A stretch of 64,000 nt of DNA from Drosophila persimilis (Eukaryota; Arthropoda; Insecta; Diptera; Drosophilidae): positions 1 through 64,000 of the forward strand of contig NW_020825307.1 in assembly GCF_003286085.1 (NCBI RefSeq), given 5' to 3'. Under the pieces are notes generated by a model, which was not told where the DNA came from, made no database searches, and was given only the letters and a program-made list of their open reading frames with translations. Made by a program: the position numbers and the translations under genes. This document shows, one piece after another, positions 10,305 to 22,695 of this stretch. The first letter of the stretch is position 1; each line of letters opens with the position of its first letter.

Positions 10305-11767
10305 TATCCAATATTAGTAAGACTTTAATGTTGTCTCTGAGGGCTCTGTGGTATTCCTAGTCTAATTTGCGCGAAGCTCCAACAAAGTTAGTTCCAAAAA
10401 TCTTCTAAGTGCAGCTGGAAATGCATCTGAGGTAACATCGCTGTCTACTCCCAAATGAATAGCCTTTGTCGCCATGCATACGAATACGGCAATATATCCC
10501 TTATAGGATTTCTGCCACCGGTTTTTAGAGCATCGTATGTAGTAAGGCCCGGCGAAGTCTACCTTTGTATTTGTAAACGGGTGCGACATTGTAGCTCTGT
10601 GTTTCGGCAGATTTCCCATAATTTGTTCTGCAGTATTCTGTCGATACCTAGCACAGGTGACACACTCTTTGAGTTTTTTCTTTAAGCAATTTCTTAGCCC
10701 AAATATCCAAAATTTTTGCTGGATATAGTTTCGCGACAAATTAATTCCACCGTGCAATGTTTCTTTATGTGCGTTTTTGATAATTAAAGTCGTCAAGTGA
10801 CACTTATATAAAATCAAAGGATGTTTAACCTCAAATTCCGCGTTGGAGTTTTGCAATCTACCTCCAACTCGTAACAATCCATCTTTATCTAAGAAAGGAT
10901 TTAAGCTTAATAGTTTATTTTTTGTTTCTATTTCCTTTTTATTAACTAGGCTAGCTATTTCGGAACTGAATTGGATAGCTTGTTGTTGTTTTACTATTAA
11001 TACTTTGGCACTCTTAATTCTCCTTCCTTCTTAATTCTCCGTCAAAAATGGAGGAAATTCTTTTTTTTTTTGTTTGATTTGAATAAACCTCAATACATAT
11101 GTAATGATTCTTTCTAGTTTATGCATTGACGAATATTTTTGTAATAATTCATAAAAAATGTTATTTTTTGCTATTACAATTGTTGTGCCAACAACTTATT
11201 TTTCTTCTTCCTCTTTTGGCCAATGTTCATTAGATTTCGCCAACCATTCAGGCCCTTTTCACCAAATCTTAAAATCTTGTAGTTTATCTGCAGCTTATAT
11301 GCCCCTTGATGCTACATCTGCTGGATTGTCTTCAGTTCTAACATGTCCCCATTTAATTTCTTTAGTTTTTCATACTTCGTCAGATCGACGCCTGAGAAAC
11401 TTGTCTTTATTGTCTCCATTCTTTATCCAGGCTAGAGTAATAGTAGAATCACTCCAGGCATAACACTCTACATTTCTTCCAACCGCTATTTTCACCCGCT
11501 GAATTAATTTTGCCAGAAGATGTGCTGCACAAAGTTATAGTTTTGGAATAGTTTTCCGATTCTCTTTGGATTAACTTTGCTTTTGCTGGCTATTATAATT
11601 GTAGAACTATCTACCTTGGCATACACTACAGCAGCATAAGCCTTTTCGGATGCATCGGCAAACCCATGAATTTGCATCGACTTATTTTGCTGAGAATTTA
11701 GCCATCTTGGTATCCGAATGCTCTCTAACTCTGTTAAACTATTTTTAAATGAATTCCAATCCCGAGT
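10305..11767 (-). pseudogene. pol: BEL-Aa integrase and RNase H region (BEL/Pao pol), broken
   Basis: Minus-strand BEL/Pao pol remnant. The open stretch 10362-10877 carries the typical MLRVGGRLQN motif, an H2C2-type zinc finger region (HGG...CVTCARYR) and the start of the integrase core (FTNTKVDFAGPYYIRCSKNR...VFVCMATKAIHLG). Farther right (upstream in the element) are RNase H-like and connection segments with several stops and frameshifts. The integrase is cut at its C-terminal side by the mitochondrial insertion junction. The same element continues at 16928 beyond a LINE insertion. Confidence 0.85.
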
Positions 11768-11780
11768 ATCCTGTTCTGAT
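11768..11780 (+). repeat. Left target-site duplication of the LINE
   Basis: ATCCTGTTCTGAT, repeated exactly at 16915-16927 on the other side of the LINE. The 13-bp length fits target-primed reverse transcription. Confidence 0.92.
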
Positions 11781-12213
11781 TCTGGTCTGATGAGCTCGTG
11801 AGGTGGCTCAAAGGGGGCCTAGCTGAGGCCACCGGACGGGTCCCAGGTTGCGGATAGCGAACGACCTACCTATATACAGGTCATATAGGTAGGTCATACA
11901 GGTCATATAGGTAGGTCAGCTGCGAATAAGCGGACATCCCTAGGGAGAGTACCGAAAATAAGAACAGCCAGCGGGTGTTCGCGAAGTAGCAACACTGACG
12001 ATGCGCTTGTGGTGCCGCCTCGTATAAGCTACACTCCCCTATCCCTACACACTACCTACCCACATCCCAAACCCCACATTCAGCTCACACCGGGCCGGAC
12101 TAAGAGTGTTATTCGACCCGTGCCGAGAGTAAGCCTGGCTGGGGGCCCGGTATATAAAACTAGCCCAGTCGTTAACGGAGAGCTCAGGGTCTTGGCAGCC
12201 CCCTGTTCTAAGT

Positions 12214-13413
12214 ATGCCTTATCCGGGCAACGTGGATCGCTGCCCGGACGGACCCTTCTCTGCAGCTCGTGGGAAAAGAATAGAAGACATGAAAAACAAA
12301 CAAAATGACTCTGGCAATCCCCAAATGCCAACAGGGAGTAATCCCAAACAGGGGAAGGCAGCGGCCCAAAGGCCTGGCCCAACCCGCAAATCAGCAGTGA
12401 AAACCTGCGCGGCGGAAGATGCTAGGGAGAGCCGAAAGGGGTCCCATCCCGGTGTCGGGGTGGGTGGCGAATTGGCTCCCAAAACCGATACCTTGGCAGA
12501 GTGGCTATGCAATCCTGCGGCTGCTCTGCCGTTGGTAAATTGGCGGGTGATGAGTCACCATCTACTAGTGTCCAAATCTTTTACATATGCCGATAGAAGG
12601 AGTGCTGGCAATATACTCCGTCGGCAGAACGCAAGCCAGATGTCCAGCCCGACGGACAAATGGATAAAGAAGGTTGAGTGGGCCTCGAAGGTGCTGCCGG
12701 AAGGAAGCACCGAAGGAAGGCAAGGAAGCACCGAAGAAGGAAGCCCCTCAGCCAAAAAGGCAGCGCTCGCAAGAGACTCCTGGGCCAACACCGAAGCGCT
12801 CCAGAGTACTGCCTAACACATCGTTCGCGCAGATTTCCAGAGAAAGGACGCTGATTGGCGTCCTGGACAACGGCAGCGCGGACTCCAGAATCCCTAGGAA
12901 CCAGTGGAATTGGGTGGAAGCGGCACTGGCCGACCGCTGCTTCGAGCTGCTGGAAAAGCAGCCAGGAAAGCAGCCAGAAAGATTGCAAAGATGCAACTCC
13001 ACCTCCCAACAGCGGACTGGAAGGTGGTCAAAGTTGAGACGACACAGGGCCCCACAAACCAGGCGGTGGTCGTCCTCAACAAAGCGTCGCTGGCCCCGAT
13101 TGAGGCTGCCAAAGGCGAGCTCAATTTTGGGTTCAGCTCTGTGACCGTAAAGGTCTACAAGTCGGATGCAGCGGCCGGGGTACGTCCTGTCGACAAGCCA
13201 GTCGAGCAGGACGCTGCCTCGGAGATCGAAGCACCCGACGATCACACAGAGACAGACCCAGAGGGCTACTCCACCGATGGCACGCTGAGATGCGACTTCG
13301 AGGCGATGTGTTGCCACGAGGAAGTCGAGGACGATCCAGATACCGACATTACAGTGGTGGAGAACACTAAGGATGTCCTTGAGGCTCCTTCAGATCAATC
13401 TCCACCACTGTAA
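12214..13413 (+). pseudogene. LINE ORF1 (gag-like), frameshifted
   Basis: Three overlapping open stretches (12214-12816, 12674-13144, 12904-13413) together cover one ORF1 product, so at least two frameshifts are present. The first part has a Gly/Pro/Lys-rich head; the middle is Lys/Glu/Pro-rich with a repeated KEAPK motif; the last part has VVVLNKASLAPI and an acidic tail. I see no clear zinc knuckle. It would be the RNA-binding chaperone protein of the element. The stop at 13413 overlaps the start of ORF2 at 13373, a usual arrangement. Confidence 0.7.
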
Positions 13414-16400
13414 AGCAGCATCCGCTGCTCTTATACTCCGCCTCGAAGAGAGCGGAGCAGACGTAGCCCTGATCCAGGAACCTTGGATAGTGGGAGACAA
13501 GGTTTGTGGACTAGGGTCGAAGGAGTACAAGATAATTGTAGCTCAACATGAAGGTAAAACCCGCACCTGCATTCTCGCCAGAAAGCACCTTTATCGTTCT
13601 GCTCCATAATTATAGCGATAGCGACAACACGGCGGCAAGCCTAGAGCTGAAAGGGACACTTGTAAGTCTCATGTCGTCCTACATGGCCCATGAGGGAAAC
13701 GATCCTCCCAACGACCTTGTTCGCAAACTAGCCAGCGACAGCGAGAAGTCGGACATAGACCTAATAATAGGTTGCGATGCCAACGCTCACCACACTCAAT
13801 GGGGGAGCTCGAACACAAATGTAAGGGGTGAGTCACTTTTCAGCTTCATCCTTAACTCAAATCTATTTATTTGTAATCGGGGAAACGACCCCACTTTTAT
13901 AATAAAAAATCGACAGGAGGTTATTGACATCACCTTAGTGTCTCCCAACCTGTTAGACATAGTCAAGAGTTGGCAAGTCCTTGATGACCACTCTTTCTCT
14001 GACCACAGATACATCGAGACCACACTATCCCTCGAGTGTCCGAAACTTATGGACTATATTAATCCCAGGAAAGCCAACTGGGAAAAATATAGCTCAGCCC
14101 TGGAGGACTTACTCCCCTCCAAAGAACCATCATGCCCGGACACAAAAGACGACCTAGATCGCCTAGTGAACAGGTTCACAGAAGCATGCAACAAAGCCTT
14201 CGCGGCAGCATGCCCCTCTAGCAAACCTAGGGGGAAAAAGAAACCCCCCTGGTGGTCAAAACAAATAGACATCCTACGTAAAAGCTGCAGGACCCTCTTC
14301 AACAGGGCCAAAAGCGCGAACGAGGAGAGCCACTGGGCAGACTACAAAATCAGTCTGTCACTATATAAAAAGGAAACAAGGAAAGCAAAAAGGGCCTCTT
14401 GGAAAAAATTTTGCTCGGAAATTGAGGAAACGTCAGAGGCCGCAAGGCTTCGCAAGATTCTCTCAAAAACTAACCCCTCGGTAGGGTATCTTAAAAGGAA
14501 TGACGGCACGTGGACTAACTCCAGTGAGGAGTCCCTGCACATTCGACTAGACACGCATTTCCCAGGGTACACAACCATCGAGACGGTGTACCATCTCCCA
14601 GGAGAGGGACCGGTAACCTCGATGGATCACATCCTCACAAAACGTAACATAAGCTGGGCAATAAACAGCTTCAACCCGTGCAAATCGCCAGGCCCAGACC
14701 AGGTAATCCCGGCACAACTTCAGAAGGCCGGGGATACGGCGATCAACTGGCTACAAGGTATCTTCAGGAAGATACTGGCTGTGGGTACAATCCCGCGAAC
14801 ATGGCTTAAGGCAAAGATAGTCCACGAAAACGGCTCTTCATGAAGGGATCTCAGCGATACAGAAATCTCTGCATCACAAAGAGTACTCATTCATAGCCTT
14901 TCTTAATATTGAGGGAGCTTTCAACAACGTTATACCGGGCGCCATTACAGAAGCCCTGACTGACCTGGGGGTGGACCGTCACTTGGTGATGCTCATTGAT
15001 CAATTACTCACATGCAGTACGGTGACATCATCGATGGGATCGTCCGCCCAGTCAAGGTATGTCAACAGAGGCACCCCGCAAGGTGGTGTCCTGTCTCCTC
15101 TTCTGTGGAACATAGCAGTCAACAAGATTCTATGTGACCTAGAAGGGGGGGTGGGGCTGCAAAGTCGTGGCCTATGCGGACGACGTTGCGATTATCTTCT
15201 CGGGGAAATACCCCCAAACACTGTGAGACTTAATGACCGCAAAGCTAGCGCAACAGTCGGATTGGACAGGATCGCGCGGTCTGGGAGTAAATCACTCAAA
15301 AACGGAACTCGTATTATTCACAAATAAATACAACGTCCCGCCCCTCAACACCTCCAATACTACAAGGATGCAGGCTCTCCTTTAGCGACAGTGCCAATTA
15401 CTTAGGGTTGGTAATTGACAAGAAGCTTAACTGGAACCTGAATGTCAAAGATAGAGTGAAGAAGGCAATGACTGCACTCTACACATGCAAAAAAGCTATT
15501 GGGCTAAGATGGGGTATGATCCCAAGCATAGTCCAATGGATATATCAAGCTATAGTTAGACCAATTCTACTCTACGGAGTTACGGTGTGGTGGCCGGCCC
15601 TAACAAAAAGGGCGATCACCAAGCAACTGGGCAAAGTCCAGCGGACTGCCGCCCTATGTATCAGCGGAGCTCTTCGGACCACCCCAAATGATGCGCTAAA
15701 TGCCATCCTATGCCTACAGAGCCTTCACCTCGCAGGAAAGGAACGGGCAGAAGCAGCAGCAATACGTCTAAGAGACTCAGATCAATGGGTGACACAGTGC
15801 ATAGGTCACTCAGCCATATTAAATAATAGCATTACCGTCCCCTCAAAAACAGACTACCAAGTTCCAAGAGAGTACACAGTCACTCCCTTCGACACAATCA
15901 TCCCTCACAGAGACGAATGGCTCGAGGGACTCCCAGGCCCATATGGGGCCATAAACATCTTCACAGATGGATCAAAGCTGGACGACAGAGTCGGAGGGGG
16001 AATCTACTCTGAACAGCTAAACATAAGGCATTCCTTCAGGCTCCCAGATCATTGCAGTGTCTTTCAAGCGGAAGTCATAGCAATCAGGGAGGCTCTAGAC
16101 TGCCTACAAGCGGCTGCCGTTACGGCAACCAAGCTTAACATTTATAGCGACAGCCAGGCTGCGATCAAATCGCTAAGTGCGATTTCCTCGAACTCGGCCA
16201 CCGTGGCAGACTGCCGCAAATCTCTGCACGAGATGGCTCAGCAATTTGCTATTAGCCTGATTTGGGTCCCGGGCCACCGGGACATCGAGGGCAACTGTAT
16301 AGCGGACGAGCTGGCCAGATCTGGCACTACAATCCCCCTTCTCCAAGACAAGGAGGATATCTGTATGCCAATGGCCACCTGTCAGCTCATTATAATGGAG

Positions 16401-16826
16401 CAATACAAGCGACTAACAAACGATATGTGGCAAATAGTGCCACGATGTCGCACAACTCGGCAAACATGTCCGACCATGGACATGAAGCGCACCTCCGAGC
16501 TCCTCAAGTTAAGCAGGAAACGGTGCAGCGTAGTCATACGTTCCCTCACGGGACACTGGCTAATAGGCACCCACGCTAACAGGATGGGGGCCCCACATAA
16601 CGATTTTTGTCGCAGCTGTAGAGACGAGGAAGAGGAGAAGACAGTGGAACATCTGTTCTGCTCCTGCCCAGCTCTCAGCAGAAGAAGGCTACAGCACCTG
16701 GGCTCAGCCTTTCTACACGACATCTCAGAGATGTCCAAACTATGTCCCAGGAGGATAGCGAACTTTGTGAGACCATCTGGATGGGATAATTGCTTTCAGG
16801 AAGTCTCACAACGAAGGAAGGAATGA
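13373..16826 (+). pseudogene. LINE ORF2: endonuclease, reverse transcriptase, RNase H, broken
   Basis: Begins MSLRLLQINLHHCKAA, the usual EN start. Endonuclease motifs include LIQEPW, GCDANAHHTQWGS and SDHRYIE. A frameshift near 13560 moves the frame. RT follows, with NPCKSPGPDQVIP, then an internal deletion at about 14822 that removes motifs between the fingers and palm; RT resumes with FLNIEGAFNNV, GTPQGGVLSPLLWN and YADD (15173-15184). More frameshifts and stops lie at 15190-15410. The last open stretch, 15408-16826, holds RNase H (TDGS, QAEV, SDSQ, GHRDIEGNCIADELA) and a terminal CRSC...HLFC motif. The enzyme would perform target-primed reverse transcription if whole. Confidence 0.85.
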
Positions 16827-16914
16827 TCCTATGCGGTATCACAACGGGCCGAAACCGGCCTAAGTGTGACGGGTTTCCGAGCGAGCCCGGCAGCCGCCTC
16901 AACATAACCTAACC

Positions 16915-16927
16915 ATCCTGTTCTGAT
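16915..16927 (+). repeat. Right target-site duplication of the LINE
   Basis: ATCCTGTTCTGAT, identical to 11768-11780. BEL-Aa sequence resumes immediately after. Confidence 0.92.
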
Positions 16928-18206
16928 AATTCTTCATCCCAATTTTTGTCTGCTAGCCAAATATTTTGAATAAATAATTTTCCGACAAGTGTCACTGGAG
17001 ACAACCAGCCTAAGGGGTCATACATCTTGGCTAAGGTAGATAATACTATTCTCTTGTTAGTTTTCTTAATTGGTTCATAGTGGAAATTTAACCTAAACTC
17101 GTCTTTAACCGGTTCCCATTGTAGTCCTAAGTTTTTGACGGATTCATTCTCCTCAATGGTTAATACTTTATTTTCTTGGTCATCTCTAATGCCTTCTATA
17201 ATTTCTGTTATATTTGTTATCCACTTTCTTAAGTTAAACCCAACCTTATTAAACTCCCTGGTAACTTCCTTTACATGATTTTTAGCATCCAGTATCGTGT
17301 CGGCACCTGTCATCAGGTCTTTCATATAAAAATCATTCCTTATGATTTCCCTGATTGCTTGATTTTTGCAATTATCTGCTATTGCTATCTTGCTATTGCT
17401 ATTGCAATCACACTGGTGGCTAACTAAGGTGCTGAAGCTGTACCGTACGTAACGGTTGTAAGTTTATAATCTTTTAACTTTTCGTTTGGATTATCCCTCC
17501 AAATTATATGCAAATATTGTCGATCGTCTTTATCAACATTAATTTGCCGGTACATTTTTTCAATGTCCGCAGATATTACAAATGGCCATTTACGCCATTT
17601 CACCATAATAACGAAGATATCTTTTTGTACTCTTGGTCCAACCCACATGATATCATTTAAACTTTTATTGTTTGTGGTTTTTGCTGAGGCATCGAAAACC
17701 ACTCTCAGCTTTGTCGTTAGACTGGAATCTCTTATGACTCCTTGATGGGGCAAATAATATTTCCCATCTTCTTTGGACTCTACCATATGTCCTAAGTTTT
17801 TATTATTTATTTTTATTTTTAATGTTCTATTATAGCTGAGCTTTCTTTCTAAACTGTAAAAACGCGCTATAGCTTGGGGTTTTGAATCTTCTAGATCCTT
17901 TTCTTTTTTAAATGGTATTGTAACCACATACCTACCATTCTCATCTCTTCTTGTTGTTTCCAAGAAATGCTCCTCGAACACATCTTCTTCTACGTCATTC
18001 TTTTCACTTTCCGATTCCCAGAACAGTTCTAAGTCCCCAACTTCAATTGTCGCCACAATATATTTATCACCTTTTGACTTGGTGCAATCGGATATAATCC
18101 ATCCGAATTCTGTATTTTGTCCAAGTAGTCCGTCTATTTTTACTACTCCGTCTTTTAAAATATGGGTATACAAATCTATCATAATTATTACATCTACCCT
18201 ACTTGG
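16928..18206 (-). pseudogene. pol: BEL-Aa reverse transcriptase region
   Basis: Minus-strand BEL/Pao RT. The stretch 17424-18182 contains LPHQGVIRDSSLTTKLRVVFDAS, VISADIEKMYRQI and TVTYGTASAP. 16909-17325 continues with DLMTGADT, GFNLRKWITN and MYDPLGWLSPV. Between them, at 17326-17424, the frame is lost and part of the palm is replaced by a GCAATA-rich stretch, so the polymerase is inactive. The element continues upstream past D2-D3 at 20293. 17813 marks the left end of the 10-kb tandem duplication. Confidence 0.88.
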
Positions 18207-18993
18207 TTTTTATACCCGATACTCAAAATGAGTATTGGGGTATATTAGATTTGTGGTAAAAGTGGATGTGTGTAACGTCCAGAAGGAATCGTTTCCGAGC
18301 CTATAAAGTATATATATTCTTGATCAGCATCAATAGCCGAGTCGATTGAGCCCTGTCTGTCTGTCCGTCCGTCCGTCTGTCCGTCTGTCCGTCTGTCCGT
18401 CCCCTTCAGCGCCTAATGCTCAAAGACTATAAGAGCTAGAGCAACTATGTTTTGGATCCAGACTTCTGTGATATGTCACTGCTCCAAAAATATTTCAAAA
18501 CTTTGCCCCGCCCACTTCCGCCCCCACAAAGGGCGAAAATCTGTGGCATCCACAAATCTCAGAGACTATTAAGGCTAGAGTAACCAAATTTGGTGCACAC
18601 ACTCCTTTAAGATGTCACTATAAAACGTATATCTCAGAATTTCGCCCCACCCCCATCCGCCCCCACAAAGGACGAAAATCTGTTGCATCCACAATATTGC
18701 AGATTTGAGAAAACTAAAAACGCAGAATCATAGATAATGACCATATCTATCAGATTGCTGAATCTGGATCAGATCAGACCATTTTTTTAGCCAAAAGGAA
18801 CAAATCAATTTGCAGTGGCTACGCAGCGCCCGACGTCACGCTCAGACTGATTTTCTGTCTCTCTCGCACGCACTCTTTGTCGTGTCGTTAAATATTAGCG
18901 GCGTCTGCCGGAGGAGAGCCATACTGACTTAGTATCGGGTATAACCGTAGAGTTGCGGTGTCCGCAGCAACTCACAACGTTCCCCCTCGTTTT
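18207..18993 (+). mobile_element. DINE-1 copy D2 (internally shortened)
   Basis: Same left end, GTCY core, right inverted end, stem-loop and CCCCCTCGTTT terminus as D1. About 350 bp of the internal repeats are missing, with the break inside the CCCCCACAAAG motif, which suggests loss by recombination between internal repeats. It interrupts BEL-Aa after CTACTTGG. Confidence 0.87.
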
Positions 18994-19091
18994 TTATAAA
19001 GACTTTATATTTAATAGAATTAAACTATTTCTAAAAGTATCAAAAACTTTTGTGCATCATTCACCAAAATATATATATATATTTGTATATT
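18994..19091. other. AT-rich spacer, unassigned
   Basis: Under 100 bp of AT-rich sequence with a short (AT)n run, between D2 and an LTR fragment. No gene or known repeat recognised. Confidence 0.4.
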
Positions 19092-19149
19092 TGAAATTTT
19101 AGAATAGTTTTTCTAAATAAAAATACCGAAATTTCTTGGGTGACTGCAA
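19092..19149 (-). repeat. Terminal fragment of a BEL-C-family LTR
   Basis: 58 bp matching the first bases (plus-strand reading) of the LTRs at 7032 and 58547: TGAAATTTTAGAATAG through TGACTGCAA. It is cut by D3; the rest of the LTR does not reappear after D3. Confidence 0.8.
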
Positions 19150-20292
19150 TTTTTATACCCGATACTCAAAATGAGTATTGGGGTATATTAGATTTGTGGT
19201 GAAAATGGATGTGTGTAACGTCCAGAAGGAATCGTTTCCGACCCCATAAAGTATATATATTCTTGATCAGCATCAATTGCCGAGTCGATTGAGCCATGTC
19301 TGTCTGTCCGTCTGTCCGTCCGTCTGTCCGTCCGTCTGTCCGTCTGTCCGTCCGTCCGTCTGTCCGTCCCCTTTAGCGCCTAGTGCTCAAAGACTATAAG
19401 AGCTAGAGCAACGATGTTTTGGATCCAGACTTCTGTGATATGTCACTGATACAAAAATATTTCAAAACTTCGCCCGCCCACTTCCGCCCCCACAAAGGGC
19501 GAAAATCTGTGGCATCCACAATTTCGACGATACGAGAAAACTAAAAACGCAGAATCGTAGAAGATGACTATATCTTCTAGAGTGCAAAATCTGAACCAGA
19601 TCGTATAATTATTACAGCCAGAATCACGAAAACAATTTCACTCTTTCTCGCTCTGTCTCACTCTAACACACAGGTTTCATGGTCGGTTTTGCCAATTGCA
19701 AAATATGAGTTCAAGGATCTCAGAACCTATAAAAGCCAGAGCAACCAAATTTGGTATCCACACTCCTGTGATATCGGACCTTGACCGTTTCCTGTCCAAA
19801 TTTCGCCACACCCCCTTCCGCCCCCGCAAAGGACGAAAATCTGAGGCAACCACAAATCTCAGAGACTATTAAGGCTAGAGTAACCAAATTTGGTGCACAC
19901 ACTCCTTTAAGATGTCACTATAAAACGTATATCTCAGAATTTCGCCCCACCCCCATCCGCCCCCACAAAGGACGAAAATCTGTTGCATCCACAATATTGC
20001 AGATTTGAGAAAACTAAAAACGCAGAATCATAGATAATGACCATATCTATCAGATTGCTGAATCTGGATCAGATCAGACCATTTTTTTAGCCAAAAGGAA
20101 CAAATCAATTTGCAGTGGCTACGCAGCGACCGACGTCACGCTCAGACTGATTTTCTGTCTCTCTCGCACGCACTCTTTGTCGTGTCGTTAAATATTAGCG
20201 GCGTCTGCCGGAGGAGAGCCATACTGACATAGTATCGGGTATAACCTTAGAGTTGCGGTGTCCGCAGCAACTCACAACGTTCCCCCTCGTTT
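19150..20292 (+). mobile_element. DINE-1 copy D3 (full-length type)
   Basis: Close to D1 in structure: left end, GTCY core near 19300-19370, internal repeats, AGTATCGGGTATA, stem-loop GTTGCGG/CCGCAGCAAC, end CCCCCTCGTTT. It is followed directly by BEL-Aa sequence at 20293. Its right part is also found in D5, in the second duplication unit. Confidence 0.87.
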
Positions 20293-20504
20293 AAAGTTAG
20301 GGTCTGCCAACAGATAATCTTGCCACTTAGCTTTGTCAATATTGAACGACTTTAATGGTAAAGCTTTAATCAGTTTTGGAAGAATAATTGCATCAATATT
20401 TAGAGGACCTTTATTATAATCACGAGTTTTCGCCGATAAAGTAACTTTGTACTTTGAAGTGCAAGAGTCTGTAGATGACACACACCTTACCTAGGTGTTC
20501 GCTC
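20293..20504 (-). pseudogene. BEL-Aa protease-downstream fragment
   Basis: Minus-strand piece encoding TSKYKVTLSAKTRDYNKGPL and PKLIKALPL, the region just after the BEL aspartic protease (lead-in to RT). Flanked by D3 and D4. Matching pieces are at 28345-28561 and 29544-29755. Confidence 0.82.
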
Positions 20505-21490
20505 TTTTTATACCCGATACTCAAAATGAGTATTGGGGTATATTAGATTTGTGGTGAAAATGGATGTGTGTAACGTCCAGAAGTAATCGTTTCCGACCCC
20601 ATAAAGTATATATATTCTTGATCTGCATCAATAGCTGAGTCGATTGAGTACTGTCTGTCCGTCCCCTTCAGCGCCTAGTGCTCAAAGACTATAAGAGCTA
20701 GAGCAAGGATGTTTTGGATCCAGACTTCTGTGATATGTCACTGCTACAAAAATATTTTTTAAAACTTCTCCCCGCCCACTTCCGCTCCCACAGATCGTAT
20801 AATTATTATAGCCAGAATCAAGAAAACAATTTCATTCTTTCTCGCTCTATCTCTCTCTAACACACAGGTTTCATGGTCGGTTTTGCCAATTGCAAAATAT
20901 GAGTTCAAGGATCTCAGAACCTATTAGAGCCAGAGCAACCAAATTTGGTATCCACACTCTTGTGATATCGGACCTTGACCGTTTCGTGTCCAAATTTTGC
21001 CACACCCACTTACGCCCCCGCAAAGGACGAAAATCTGGGGCATCTACAAATCTCAGAGAGTATTAAGGCTAGAGTAACTACATTTGGTATCCGCACTCCT
21101 GTTAGACCTCACTATAAAACGTATATCTCAAAATTTCGCCTTGCCCCATTCCGCCCCCACAAAGGACGAAAATCTGTTGCATCCACAATATTGCAGTTTC
21201 GAGAAAACTAAAAACGCAGAATCATAGATAATGACCATATCTATCAGATTGCTGAATCTGGATCAGATCAGATCATTTTTATAGCCAAAAGGAACAAATC
21301 AATTTGCAGAGGCTCAGCAGCGCCCGACGTCACGCTCAGACTGATTTTCTGTCTCTCTCGCACGCACTCTTTGTCGTGTCGTTTAATATTAGCGGCATCT
21401 GTCGGAGGAGAGCCATACTGAAAGAGAGCTATACGGGTATAAATGTAGAGTTGCGGTCTCCGCAGCAACTCACAGCATTCCCCCTCGTTT
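20505..21490 (+). mobile_element. DINE-1 copy D4 (short GTCY core)
   Basis: Left end as in the other copies; the GTCY core is reduced to a single TGTCTGTCCGTCC, and part of the first internal repeat is missing. The right end differs from D1-D3: ACTGAAAGAGAGCTATACGGGTATAAATG, with CAGCATTCCCCCTCGTTT. Inserted in BEL-Aa between the protease region and gag. Confidence 0.86.
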
Positions 21491-22695
21491 TCGTACTAAG
21501 TTTCATATTTGCGCAGCTTCTTCTGAAATTATGGTTCATTGCGAACCACAATCAATGAGAGCTCTAAGGTTTTGATAGCCACCATTCCTTGACCTTACTT
21601 TTATAAGTGCTGTGGCTATGAACGCTTGTTCTTTTGTCAAGCAAGTGTTAACATTTTCCCTCTTTTCCAAGGGAATATGGAGCATCGTAAGATGAGGTTT
21701 TTTACAAATCCCACATAAAATTTCAGATACGCATTACATATCATGCCTACATCATTTTGTGCAAATCCGCTGGCCTCTATCTATCGGACTCATTCCCTTA
21801 AACTTATAGAAGTGAATTATGGTATGTCCTGCCATTTTACATAGCGGACAATTTTCTTTTGTTTTACAATATTGCACTACTTTTTTCAACGGTTTCCACT
21901 CGTTATCCTGCGACGTGTAAAGAGACATGTACCGTTGTTCTAAAAATTCCATTACATCTGGCAATGCTTGGATCTCTTTTATCCTTTTTATTTGACTTTC
22001 ATATAATTGTAAGGTATCTTTGTTGAACTTTTTCAACTTTTCAACTTTTGATGTGATTTTCGCGCACATAATCACATCAACTTCTTCTGTTAATTGTGAC
22101 TTTAATTTGATTAAATGTATTGAGTCATTGCTAGCATTGGTAAGTCTAGTAAACGATTCAGCTGATCCGAAAAAAATTGTCGTTTATTTTCATACCGCTT
22201 GGTCAGCTATTCCCAAGCGGTATTATAATTCTCCAGCAGCCCAGTTAAAAGGTGAGCTACCATCATACTCCGTGCCTCAACCTTTATCGCGATTTTCAAA
22301 TAATTGAATTTTAGAGGTGTACTTAGATTATCTCTGTTATGAATTAATTCACAAAATATTTGTGAAAAGCCGTCCCTTTTTTCTTCTTCTTTTTTTATAG
22401 TTTCCCCGTTAGTATCCATGCTGTTTCCCTCAGCTACGGTTTGCATCCTAACTTCTAGGTTGCTTAACATGCTTTGAATATCAAAGTCCAACTCGACGAT
22501 CTGCTCGTTGAACCTGTCGTTTGTTTCATAGCTATGATAAAACTCCTTAATGTTTTCCTTTCTCATTCTACACTCTCCCAGTTTAGCCTGATCAAACCCC
22601 TGCATGGTTTTCTCTAAATACATCTTCAGGTTTTCCACTATTCTGTCGACATTATTCTTATTTATTTTTATTTTATTTATTTTATTTATTTTTTC
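21491..22695 (-). pseudogene. gag: BEL-Aa gag, broken
   Basis: Minus-strand gag of the BEL/Pao element. The N-terminal part (22207-22638) has LVELDFDIQSMLSNLEVR-like and LKFNYLKIAIKVEARSMMVA segments, the usual BEL gag capsid-type region. The C-terminal part (21752-22075) ends in a zinc knuckle, CPLCKMAGHTIIHFYKF. A frameshift separates them near 22080-22210, and the zinc knuckle lacks the normal last Cys. The N-terminus is Lys/Asn-rich and encoded by an A-rich stretch at 22650-22695 that meets integrase of BEL-Ab directly, with no LTR between. Confidence 0.82.

Larger units (their letters stand above)
11781..16914 (+). mobile_element. Non-LTR retrotransposon (I/LOA-type, RNase H-bearing), inserted in BEL-Aa
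   Basis: A 5.1-kb LINE flanked by perfect 13-bp target duplications. It has a 5' region with a 22-bp direct repeat (CAGGTCATATAGGTAGGTCATA, about 11876-11919), ORF1 (12214-13413), then ORF2 with apurinic-type endonuclease, RT and RNase H domains ending in a cysteine/histidine motif. An RNase H in a Drosophila LINE points to the I or LOA groups; the exact family is not resolved. The 3' end has no poly(A) but finishes AACATAACCTAACC, after a GGCCG/CGGCC hairpin. Both ORFs are broken, and RT has lost an internal block. Confidence 0.9.

Noticed and set aside
12748..13317. Minus-strand ORF of 189 codons in the LINE
   Set aside because: Antisense of ORF1, with no recognisable domain.
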